8,930 bases of DNA from Lachnospiraceae bacterium UBA2734 (GTDB taxonomy: Bacteria > Bacillota > Clostridia > Lachnospirales > Lachnospiraceae). Numbering within the stretch: position 1 is the stretch's first letter; every line of letters starts with the position of its first letter. The stretch lies in the NCBI GenBank assembly GCA_002353635.1, contig DEKA01000022.1, positions 68,909-77,838 of the forward strand. The letters run 5' to 3'. The translations under genes were made by a program, and so were the position numbers. This document shows positions 1-5,937 of the stretch, one piece after another. The notes below the pieces were generated by a model. It saw only the letters and a list, made by a program, of their open reading frames with translations. It did no database searches and was not told the origin of the DNA.

Positions 1-31
1 CGGCGAAACCGCCTGCGCGGATTTCGCTTCA
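1..31 (+). repeat. Module C palindrome (divergent copy) in the pyrE leader
   Basis: The first 27 or so bases are a divergent copy of the module C hairpin found at 5139-5165, 5870-5896 and 8777-8803. The stem is gcgaaa+ccgc paired with gcgg+(a)+tttcgc, with tetraloop ctgc instead of atcc. The outermost G-C pair of the other copies is lost. Module D does not follow; the sequence passes directly to the pyrE Shine-Dalgarno (GAGGGA, 35-40). The window starts at the repeat, so modules A and B could lie just to the left. Confidence 0.75.
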
Positions 32-45
32 GCGAGGGAATAGTT

Positions 46-723
46 ATGGAACAGTATAAAAAGGATTTTATTAATTTCATGGTGGACTGCTCTGTCCTGA
101 AGTTCGGAGATTTCACACTTAAGAGCGGACGCAAATCCCCGTTTTTCATGAATGCCGGTCTTTACCAGACCGGGTCGGAGCTGATCAGACTCGGCGAGTT
201 CTATGCCAGGGCTATCAAGGAGACGTACGGCCTTGATTTCGATATTCTCTTCGGACCTGCCTACAAGGGGATTCCTCTTGCCGTTTCCACGGTGATGGCG
301 ATCAGCAGACTCTACGGCAGGGACATCCGCTACTGCTGCAACCGCAAGGAAGTCAAGGATCACGGCGACAAGGGCATTCTCCTTGGCAGCAAGCTCCACG
401 ACGGCGACAGAATCGTCATTATCGAGGATGTGACGACTTCCGGTGCCTCCATGGCAGAGACAGTGCCGATTCTTCTGGAGCAGGCAGATGTGGATATCAT
501 GGGCCTTATGGTCTCTCTCAACAGACAGGAGGTCGGCCTTGGCGGCAAGGTATCCGCTCTCGACGAGATCAGGGAAAAATACGGGTTCAGCACGGCTGCG
601 ATCGTGACGATGAGCGAGGTAGTGGGATGTCTCTCCCATCCGTCAGAGGGCAAGCCTCTTATCGACAGCAAGATGAAAAAGGCACTGGATGATTATTATA
701 AGGAATACGGAGTAAAGCATTGA
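46..723 (+). CDS. pyrE: Orotate phosphoribosyltransferase
   Basis: This gene encodes a cytoplasmic enzyme that joins orotate to PRPP to give orotidine 5'-monophosphate, the fifth step of UMP synthesis. The 225-aa length fits bacterial PyrE (E. coli about 213). Visible motifs are FGPAYKGIPL at residues 69-78, the catalytic-loop motif RKEVKDHGDKG at 100-110 (family form RKE-KDHGEGG), and the PRPP-binding motif IIEDVTTSGAS at 125-135, where EDVTTSG replaces the commoner DDVITAG. The ATG at 46 is supported by GAGGGA about six bases upstream and by N-terminal alignment with the family. The stop overlaps the TTG start of the next gene by four bases. The other pyr genes are probably to the left, outside the window. 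No promoter is visible in the 45 bases before it, so it is probably the distal gene of an operon. Confidence 0.96.
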   Translation: MEQYKKDFINFMVDCSVLKFGDFTLKSGRKSPFFMNAGLYQTGSELIRLGEFYARAIKETYGLDFDILFGPAYKGIPLAVSTVMAISRLYGRDIRYCCNRKEVKDHGDKGILLGSKLHDGDRIVIIEDVTTSGASMAETVPILLEQADVDIMGLMVSLNRQEVGLGGKVSALDEIREKYGFSTAAIVTMSEVVGCLSHPSEGKPLIDSKMKKALDDYYKEYGVKH

Positions 724-1043
724 AGCGTCCGCGCAGTTATCTTTTTACATCGAAGAAGCAGTCGACCAGGGCTCTGATTTCTACAATACTGGGCCTTATC
801 TCGATTATTTCGAGCACAATGATGATTGTTCTGACATACAGAAATAACGGTGTTGCACTGTTCAGGTACGGTGCCGTTATTTTTGTATGTCTTTTTTTCT
901 CCCTCGCAGGACTCATCCTTGGTATTCTCTCGACGAGAGAGACGGATAAGTGGCATTTCTTCTCATGGGTCGGCATTGTTCTGAATGCGCTGGTGCTGCT
1001 TCTTTGCTTTGCAGCAATGTATCTGGGGGTCGTAGTGGAATGA
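720..1043 (+). CDS. Small three-helix membrane protein, DUF6142-like
   Basis: This is a 107-aa protein with a short basic N-terminus (KRPRSYLFTSKK) and three hydrophobic stretches, at about residues 18-38, 50-70 and 80-105. The loop between helices 2 and 3 is charged (STRETDKW). The pattern of TILGLIS, a Tyr-Arg-x-x-Gly turn, LAGLILGILS and VGIVLNAL resembles the DUF6142 family of small membrane proteins found in Lachnospiraceae; this assignment is from memory and no function is known. The start is TTG at 720, overlapping the pyrE stop as TTGA, with GGAG at 709-712 seven bases upstream. Its stop overlaps the next ATG as ATGA. It is therefore probably coupled to both neighbours. An unusual terminator-like inverted repeat lies within its coding sequence and is listed separately. 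Confidence 0.82.
   Translation: MKRPRSYLFTSKKQSTRALISTILGLISIISSTMMIVLTYRNNGVALFRYGAVIFVCLFFSLAGLILGILSTRETDKWHFFSWVGIVLNALVLLLCFAAMYLGVVVE
834..898 (+). terminator. Intragenic intrinsic-terminator-like hairpin inside the DUF6142-like gene
   Basis: The arms are 834-850 and 874-890. They pair over 17 positions, 16 Watson-Crick and one G-U (G841 with T883), around a 23-nt loop. After one C comes a run of seven T (892-898) on the + strand. This is the full architecture of a rho-independent terminator, yet it lies in codons for TYRNNG and AVIFVCLFF. The stem is AT-rich apart from its top, so its strength is moderate. Function is inferred: it could reduce transcription of the distal part of the operon when translation is poor, or be a by-product of codon choice. 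Confidence 0.55.
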
Positions 1044-3226
1044 CTGAGGAGAGATTTGCATTGGCCAGGGAGCGGATCGAAGAGATCTGCAGGGAAAAGG
1101 GAGCAGATGCATGTGCGCCGTTTGACAGATATTTTGCTGATACGGCGGCGCAGGTCTGCCTGTTCGCGGACGAATATATTTTCATTCGGGAAGGCGGTCT
1201 TCAGTGCGCGGATCTGGAGATATTGAAGGCGCACAACAGGGCACTGTACGCGGACATTTTTCCTGACAGCTATGTGCGCAGCTATGCCAACCCCGTCTAT
1301 GCCGTATCAGAGCTTGGAACGGAGTACGGCCGGCTCCTTTCCGCGGCGGTCTATGAGCTGCGGGCGATGATTCCTTTTGCTTATGAGCAGAATGTCCTCG
1401 AGCTGACCATCCGGATGGAGCTGTTCATTGAGCTGTACACGGCTTTTTCCGTAGAAAACAGTCAGTATCTGGCGGCAGAAAAAGAAGGCAGAGATCCGCA
1501 GGCGGAAGGGCTGACCATGATGCCTCCTGTCCGTTCTGTTCGGGAGATTCTGTACGGATTTGTGAGCGACTACGCCGAAGACGAGATGGTCCGGGACAGG
1601 GAGCAGAACCTTGTCGGAAGAGATGATTATCTGCTGTCGGTCACTATGCAGGCAGATCTGCAGGATCTGCGTTATCTCTATGCGACGGGCGAATACATCG
1701 GCGATAATGAGATTCGTACGGCACAGTATATGAACAGCCTGCCGCAGGAGAAGATTGCACTGATGGCGGATACCTTCACGGAGGGGTTCCGGAAGGGCTT
1801 CGAGGTGACAGGAAAGAATCTTGGTGCAAAGAAGAGAATAAGCCTGATCAGCCATATTGGTTTTGAGCGCATGATGAGAAGGGCCGCAGAGAATTTTGCG
1901 GCGATGGGGAAAACCTGTCTCATGCCCAGGGAGAGACTCAGCCTCTTCTGTCTGAAGGCAGGAAGCGGCACTGAGGGCGGTGATCCCAATCCGCAGTACC
2001 GGTATGACCACAGGGAGGACCTGGCCCTCATTCTCGATGATGTGCTGATGAACAGGATGCTGGAGGCACTCTCTGCGGGCTACCGCGAGGAGGCGGAGGA
2101 AATCCGGCAGTTTGCAGGACCGGCCGTTCTCGAGACGTTTGGAGAGAAGCCGTTTGTCCCTGCCTCAGATCCTGCCCTGCCGCATTACGACGACGTGCAG
2201 CAAAAGCTCATTGCCAGATACCGCACGAAGGCGGGGCGCCTCTACAATGAAGCGGTGATCGGCAGGAACAGGAGCTTTACGATCATTTCCTTCCCGCTGC
2301 CGGAAATCGGCGGGCGCGGAATTCATACACCTTATTGCGTGATAGAGGATCCGCAGAAGGCTTACGGGGAGATCTTTGATGCCGTCATCCGGATCAACAC
2401 ACTGGACTATGCACAGTATGCAAAGATCCAGGAGACGATCATTGATACACTGAATGAGGCAGATACACTTCATGTGGCCGGAAGGGCCGGCAATAAGACG
2501 GATCTTACAGTCAATCTGTGGAAGCTGAAGGACCCGGCACACCAGACGATTTTTGAAAACTGCGTCGCCGATGTCAACATCCCGGTCGGCGAAGTTTTCA
2601 CGACACCGGTGCTGAAGGGAACAAACGGAACGCTCTTCGTCTCGTTTGTCTATCTGGAGGGAATTTTCTTCAAAAATCTTTCGCTCACCTTTAAAGACGG
2701 TCTCGTGACGGATTATGCATGCGGAAATTTCGCGGGAGAGCCGGATGCTGAGGAGAAGGGCAGGCGTCTCATTGAAGAGAATATTCTCTTCCATCATCAA
2801 ACGCTCCCCATGGGGGAATGTGCGATCGGCACGAACACAACGGCGTATGCTGCGGGCAGATATTACGGCATCACAGACCGCCTGCCTATCCTGATCGCGG
2901 AGAAGACAGGGCCGCACTTTGCTGTAGGTGATACCTGCTACAGCGACGACGAGGAGAATACTGTTTTCAATCCGGACGGGAAAGAGATCGTGGCCAAGGA
3001 AAATGATTTCTCAAGAAAGAGGTTTGAGGATCCGGAGAAGGCATATTTTGGCTGCCACACGGATATTACAATTCCATATGAGGAATTGGGCAGAATAGAA
3101 GCTGTGAGATCAGACGGATCATCTGTTACAATCATTGAGGACGGCAGATTTGTTCTGCCGGGGACGGAGGCCCTGAATGAACCGCTGGATCGGCTGACAG
3201 GCGCTGCGTCCGCAAAGAAGGCGTAG
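1040..3226 (+). CDS. Long M29-family metallo-aminopeptidase
   Basis: This is probably a cytoplasmic metal-dependent aminopeptidase of MEROPS family M29 (AmpS/PepS/thermophilic aminopeptidase group), releasing N-terminal residues from peptides. The C-terminal half carries the family's metal-site pattern: Glu518 in VNIPVGEVFTTP, Glu593 in TLPMGECAIGTN, His626 in GPHFAVG with Tyr634 eight residues later, and the HxD pair His673/Asp675 in CHTDITIPYEEL. Spacing between these agrees with two Glu, His and HxD in shorter M29 enzymes. At 728 aa it is much longer than classical members (about 410). The first 330 or so residues, rich in Glu, Arg and Tyr, form an extension I cannot assign. I chose ATG 1040 because it overlaps the preceding stop as ATGA. 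An in-frame start at 950 would run 90 bases into the upstream gene. GGGGG at 1025-1029 is a modest ribosome site, consistent with coupling. Confidence 0.88.
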   Translation: MTEERFALARERIEEICREKGADACAPFDRYFADTAAQVCLFADEYIFIREGGLQCADLEILKAHNRALYADIFPDSYVRSYANPVYAVSELGTEYGRLLSAAVYELRAMIPFAYEQNVLELTIRMELFIELYTAFSVENSQYLAAEKEGRDPQAEGLTMMPPVRSVREILYGFVSDYAEDEMVRDREQNLVGRDDYLLSVTMQADLQDLRYLYATGEYIGDNEIRTAQYMNSLPQEKIALMADTFTEGFRKGFEVTGKNLGAKKRISLISHIGFERMMRRAAENFAAMGKTCLMPRERLSLFCLKAGSGTEGGDPNPQYRYDHREDLALILDDVLMNRMLEALSAGYREEAEEIRQFAGPAVLETFGEKPFVPASDPALPHYDDVQQKLIARYRTKAGRLYNEAVIGRNRSFTIISFPLPEIGGRGIHTPYCVIEDPQKAYGEIFDAVIRINTLDYAQYAKIQETIIDTLNEADTLHVAGRAGNKTDLTVNLWKLKDPAHQTIFENCVADVNIPVGEVFTTPVLKGTNGTLFVSFVYLEGIFFKNLSLTFKDGLVTDYACGNFAGEPDAEEKGRRLIEENILFHHQTLPMGECAIGTNTTAYAAGRYYGITDRLPILIAEKTGPHFAVGDTCYSDDEENTVFNPDGKEIVAKENDFSRKRFEDPEKAYFGCHTDITIPYEELGRIEAVRSDGSSVTIIEDGRFVLPGTEALNEPLDRLTGAASAKKA

Positions 3227-3335
3227 TCCGGAGCACACGTACAGGTGAAGCGCGCTCGCGATCGGGCAGCATAAGAGTGCAGTGCGCAGTTCTATAGAAG
3301 ACTGCGCGGCTTATATAGAAGAGGAGGAGAATGCA
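3227..3335 (+). promoter_or_regulatory. Spacer and leader of purE with a 7-bp hairpin
   Basis: This is a 109-base non-coding gap. The clearest structure is a hairpin with arms gcgcagt (3284-3290) and actgcgc (3301-3307) and a 10-nt loop. TATAGAAG occurs twice (3293-3300 and 3314-3321). A strong ribosome site GAGGAGGAG (3321-3329) precedes the purE ATG. There is no T-run, so no intrinsic terminator closes the aminopeptidase gene. I see no convincing -35/-10 pair, and neither a purine riboswitch core nor a PurR box. Read-through from the upstream genes is therefore possible. Confidence 0.5.
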
Positions 3336-3857
3336 ATGGAGAACAATGTAAAAGTCGGTATCGTCATGGGGTCAGATTCCGATATGCCTGTCATGAGCAA
3401 GGCGGCTGAGATTCTGGATGAGTTCGGTATCGGCTATGAGATGCATATCATCTCTGCACACAGGGAGCCGGATATCTTCTTTGACTGGGCTAAGGGTGCT
3501 AAGGAGCGCGGAATCCGCGTCATCATCGCGGGCGCCGGCATGGCTGCCCATCTTCCGGGCATGTGTGCTGCACTGTTCCCGCTGCCTGTGATCGGCATCC
3601 CGATGCACACAACCTCTCTCGGCGGACGGGATTCTCTCTATTCCATCGTGCAGATGCCCAGCGGTGTTCCTGTAGCGACAGTGGCCATCGGCGGCGGCAA
3701 GAATGCAGGACTTCTGGCTGTTAAGATTCTCGCTGTGTCCGACGATGCACTTCTGGCTAAACTCGAGCAGTATATTGCCGAGCAGAAGGAGTCCGTCGAG
3801 AAAAAGGATGCACGTCTGCAGAAGGTCGGCTACCAGCACTACGCGGACAAGCAGTAA
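3336..3857 (+). CDS. purE: N5-carboxyaminoimidazole ribonucleotide mutase, class I PurE
   Basis: PurE forms 4-carboxy-5-aminoimidazole ribonucleotide in IMP synthesis. Class I enzymes rearrange N5-CAIR made by PurK; class II enzymes use CO2 directly. The 173-aa product has GSDSD at 12-16, SAHREPD at 40-46 with the catalytic His42, GAGMAAHLPGM at 66-76 and SLYSIVQMPSGVPVATVAIG further on. The SAHR and AAHLPG signatures point to class I; the treponemal class II enzyme has SAHK and a different second loop. Length matches E. coli PurE (169). I chose ATG 3336, six bases after GAGGAGGAG. The ATG at 3331 is out of frame, and the upstream in-frame GTG at 3282 has no matching ribosome site and would put the hairpin in coding sequence. 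It is first of four pur genes. No purK lies beside it. Confidence 0.96.
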   Translation: MENNVKVGIVMGSDSDMPVMSKAAEILDEFGIGYEMHIISAHREPDIFFDWAKGAKERGIRVIIAGAGMAAHLPGMCAALFPLPVIGIPMHTTSLGGRDSLYSIVQMPSGVPVATVAIGGGKNAGLLAVKILAVSDDALLAKLEQYIAEQKESVEKKDARLQKVGYQHYADKQ

Positions 3858-3967
3858 AAAGATACAGGAGTTTTATAGACGGAGTCAGTGCCCTGCTTTT
3901 GCTCAATGCGCAGGAGCACTGCGGCAGCAGGGTCCCCCGGGACCGCACAGTCTGGAAGGAGATTGCT
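3858..3967 (+). promoter_or_regulatory. Structured spacer before purM with two hairpins
   Basis: Two stems precede the purM ribosome site. The first (3886-3921) pairs cagtgccctgc with gcagg-a-gcactg: 11 bp, one bulged A and a 13-nt loop. The second is a short GC-rich stem, ggtcc (3931-3935) with ggacc (3940-3944), and can be extended by gcgg/ccgc (3921-3924 with 3943-3946) in an alternative fold. AAGGAG (3956-3961) follows, six bases before ATG 3968. No T-run follows either stem, so these are not terminators. The sequence is not related to modules A-D elsewhere in the window. Confidence 0.55.
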
Positions 3968-5047
3968 ATGGCAATGGATTACAAGTCATCCGGCGTGGAT
4001 GTGGAGGCAGGCTACAAGTCAGTTGAACTCATGAAACAGTTCGTGAAGAAGACCATGCGCCCTGAGGTCCTCGGCGGCATTGGCGGCTTTTCGGGCGCTT
4101 TTGATCTCGCAAAGATCAAGGAGATGAAGGATCCGGTTCTTCTCTCCGGCACCGACGGCGTGGGCACGAAGCAAAAGATTGCCTTTCTCATGAACCGGCA
4201 CGACACAGTCGGCATCGACTGCGTTGCCATGTGTGTGAATGATGTTGTGTGTGCGGGCGGCGATCCGCTCTTTTTCCTGGACTACATCGCCTGCGGCAGG
4301 AATGTTCCTGAGAAGATTGCGACACTTGTCAAGGGCGTCGCTGACGGCTGTGTGCAGTCGGACTGCGCGCTGATCGGCGGGGAGACGGCAGAGCATCCCG
4401 GACTCATGCCGGACGACGAGTATGATCTTGCCGGCTTCACTGTCGGCGTAGCGGAGAGAGCAGAAATGATCACCGGTGAGGAAATTCGTCCCGGCGATAT
4501 GCTCATCGGCCTCGCCTCAACCGGCGTTCATTCCAACGGCTTCTCTCTTGTGAGAAAGGTTTTTGATGTCAATGAGAAGAACCTTGCCCAGTATTATCCG
4601 GAGCTGGGGGCGACACTTGGCGAGACACTCCTTACACCTACCAGAATTTATGTCCATGCCATGAAGGCGATCAGAAAGGCGGGCGTGCGTGTGAAGGGCT
4701 GCAGCCATGTGACAGGCGGCGGCTTCTATGAGAATATTCCCAGAATGCTGCCGGACGGAACAGTTGCAAGAATCCGGAAGGACTCCTATCCGATTCCGCC
4801 GATCTTCCCGCTTATTCAGAAGACGGGCGGCATCGAGGAGCACGCGATGTACAATACCTTCAATATGGGCATCGGTCTCTGCCTTGCCATCGACCCTGCA
4901 GACAAGGACAGAGTCATTGAGGCGGCGGCCTCGGCAGGCGATAAGGCCTATGTCATCGGCAGCATCGAGGATGCAGCAGATGCGGCGAAGATCGAGGCCG
5001 GCGGCAACACGAAGGCAGAGAGCAGAAAGGGTGTTGAACTGATCTGA
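3968..5047 (+). CDS. purM: Phosphoribosylformylglycinamidine cyclo-ligase (AIR synthetase)
   Basis: PurM closes the imidazole ring: formylglycinamidine ribonucleotide plus ATP gives 5-aminoimidazole ribonucleotide, ADP and phosphate, in the cytoplasm. The 359-aa protein (E. coli 345) starts with the family's YKSSGVDVEAG segment. It has the nucleotide-binding stretch TDGVGTK at 62-68, HDTVGIDCVAMCVNDV starting at His78, LFFLDYIACG, GGETAEHPG starting at residue 137, a GVHSNGFSLVRKV segment and HVTGGGFYENIPRML. All are typical of PurM in this order. ATG 3968 is preferred because AAGGAG lies six bases upstream; ATG 3974 is a close alternative. An in-frame TTG at 3899 would extend through both upstream hairpins and has no family support. 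Six bases after the stop a palindromic repeat begins. Confidence 0.97.
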   Translation: MAMDYKSSGVDVEAGYKSVELMKQFVKKTMRPEVLGGIGGFSGAFDLAKIKEMKDPVLLSGTDGVGTKQKIAFLMNRHDTVGIDCVAMCVNDVVCAGGDPLFFLDYIACGRNVPEKIATLVKGVADGCVQSDCALIGGETAEHPGLMPDDEYDLAGFTVGVAERAEMITGEEIRPGDMLIGLASTGVHSNGFSLVRKVFDVNEKNLAQYYPELGATLGETLLTPTRIYVHAMKAIRKAGVRVKGCSHVTGGGFYENIPRMLPDGTVARIRKDSYPIPPIFPLIQKTGGIEEHAMYNTFNMGIGLCLAIDPADKDRVIEAAASAGDKAYVIGSIEDAADAAKIEAGGNTKAESRKGVELI

Positions 5048-5052
5048 CAGGG

Positions 5053-5191
5053 ACAATTATTTTCAGGAGTATGCCGATGCATACTCCTGAAAATAGCAGC
5101 CGATGCCGCGGTGCGCCATCGGTTGCATTGATCCCATCGGCGAAACCGCATCCGCGGATTTCGCCTCGGGGTGCCGCACAAAACGCGGCAC
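5053..5191 (+). repeat. Complete A-B-C-D palindromic repeat between purM and purN
   Basis: Four hairpins lie in a row. A: arms 5058-5074 and 5079-5095, 17 perfect base pairs, loop cgat. B: 5096-5105 with 5117-5126, 10 pairs including one G-U, 11-nt loop. C: 5139-5149 with 5154-5165, stems of 7 and 4 bp, one bulged A5158, loop atcc. D: gtgccgc 5171-5177 with gcggcac 5185-5191, loop acaaaac. The purN ribosome site AGGAGG begins at 5192, directly after D. The same modules recur at 5870-5922 and 8753-8930 in the same orientation. Hairpin A lacks a following T-run, so it is not a terminator. CATCGGC at 5135-5141 can also pair with the left arm of B, giving an alternative fold. Confidence 0.9.
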
Positions 5192-5202
5192 AGGAGGAAA
5201 CA

Positions 5203-5838
5203 ATGCTCAGAGTAGTCGTTTGCGTATCCGGCGGCGGCACAAACCTGCAGGCGATCATTGACCGCTGCGCAGACGGCACCATCCGGAATGCACAGATCGT
5301 GCGTGTGATCAGTAATAAGAAGGATGCCTTTGCGCTTGAGCGCGCAAAGAAGGCGGGAATCCCCGGCATCTGCATATCACCAAAGGACTATTCGTCCAGA
5401 GAAGAATTCAATCTTGCCTTTCAGAAGGGACTGGATGAAGCAGAGCCTGACCTGATCGTTCTTGCAGGCTTTCTTGTCCAGGTGCCGCGAAATGTTGTTG
5501 CAGCGTATCCGGGAAAGATCATTAACATCCATCCTGCACTCATTCCTTCCTTCTGCGGAAAGGGCTTCTATGGCCTGCGCGTACACGAGGCAGCACTGGC
5601 AAGGGGCGTGAAGGTCACCGGTGCCACAGTACACTTTGTTGATGAAAATATGGACTCCGGCCCGATTATTATTCAGAAGGCTGTAGATATTCCGGAAGGC
5701 ATCACGGCGCAGGATCTGCAGCAGAAGGTGATGCGGGAGGCAGAGTGGATCATCCTGCCGAAGGCGATTGATCTGATCGCACAGGGCAGGGTTGTATTGG
5801 ACGAGAAGACAAAGACAACACATATTCTGCCGGAGTAA
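5203..5838 (+). CDS. purN: Phosphoribosylglycinamide formyltransferase (GAR transformylase)
   Basis: PurN transfers a formyl group from 10-formyltetrahydrofolate to glycinamide ribonucleotide, the third step of IMP synthesis. The 211-aa length equals the family norm (E. coli 212). The N-terminal phosphate-binding loop is VCVSGGGTNLQAIID. The catalytic triad is visible as Asn108 and His110 in INIHPALIPSF and Asp151 in MDSGP, matching E. coli Asn106, His108 and Asp144. A few extra residues (SFCGKGFYGLRVHEAAL) after the His are, as I recall, common in clostridial homologues. ATG 5203 is chosen because AGGAGG (5192-5197) lies five bases upstream and the family starts here. An in-frame extension to ATG 5071 or 5077 exists but passes through the repeat; see findings. 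The preceding 155-base spacer is almost wholly repeat. Confidence 0.97.
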   Translation: MLRVVVCVSGGGTNLQAIIDRCADGTIRNAQIVRVISNKKDAFALERAKKAGIPGICISPKDYSSREEFNLAFQKGLDEAEPDLIVLAGFLVQVPRNVVAAYPGKIINIHPALIPSFCGKGFYGLRVHEAALARGVKVTGATVHFVDENMDSGPIIIQKAVDIPEGITAQDLQQKVMREAEWIILPKAIDLIAQGRVVLDEKTKTTHILPE

Positions 5839-5861
5839 AGGGAAGGTATCATTGACTGCCT

Positions 5862-5922
5862 GACCCGTCGGCGAAACCGCATCCGCGGATTTCGCCTCGG
5901 GGCGCCGCACAAAACGCGGCGC
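5862..5922 (+). repeat. C-D palindromic repeat between purN and purD
   Basis: Module C (5870-5896) is identical to the copies at 5139-5165 and 8777-8803, with the same atcc loop and bulged A. Module D follows as gcgccgc (5902-5908), loop acaaaac, gcggcgc (5916-5922). Modules A and B are absent; the upstream flank gacccgtcgg only loosely resembles the gatcccatcgg of the fuller copies. The purD ribosome site (AAAGGA, 5925-5930) begins two bases after hairpin D. Compared with 5171-5191, the second stem pair is C-G here and T-A there, a compensatory change. Confidence 0.88.
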
Positions 5923-5937
5923 AGAAAGGAAAAAAAT

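Noticed and set aside
950..1039. Longer aminopeptidase starting at 950
   Set aside because: It would overlap the upstream gene by 94 bases; ATG 1040 gives the ATGA stop/start overlap typical of operons.
737..1234. Long minus-strand frames opposite real genes (for example 737-1234, 1307-2011, 2165-2917, 6565-7194, 8130-8714)
   Set aside because: They are shadows of well-identified + strand genes, show no recognisable domains, and have low-complexity or Arg/Cys/His-rich composition.
3282..3335. GTG start at 3282 for purE
   Set aside because: It adds residues absent from PurE proteins, runs through a hairpin, and ignores the near-perfect GAGGAGGAG six bases before ATG 3336.
3227..3335. Purine riboswitch or PurR box before purE
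   Set aside because: The conserved purine-riboswitch core and the CGAACA-type PurR box were looked for and not seen; only a small hairpin and the ribosome site are present.
5058..5095. Hairpin A as a rho-independent terminator after purM
   Set aside because: The 17-bp stem is strong, but the bases after it (gcagccgatg) hold no T-run on the + strand, and purN lies just downstream without a visible promoter.
5053..5191. CRISPR array
   Set aside because: Repeats are adjacent hairpins of different sequence with no regular unique spacers, and no cas genes are visible.
5071..5202. Coding extension of purN starting at ATG 5071
   Set aside because: ATG 5071 lies one base after CAGGAG, too close for initiation, and the extension is only translated repeat (Arg/Ser/Pro-rich) without family support. 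The strong AGGAGG before 5203 and PurN alignment fix the start there; ATG 5077 is kept only as a hypothesis in findings.
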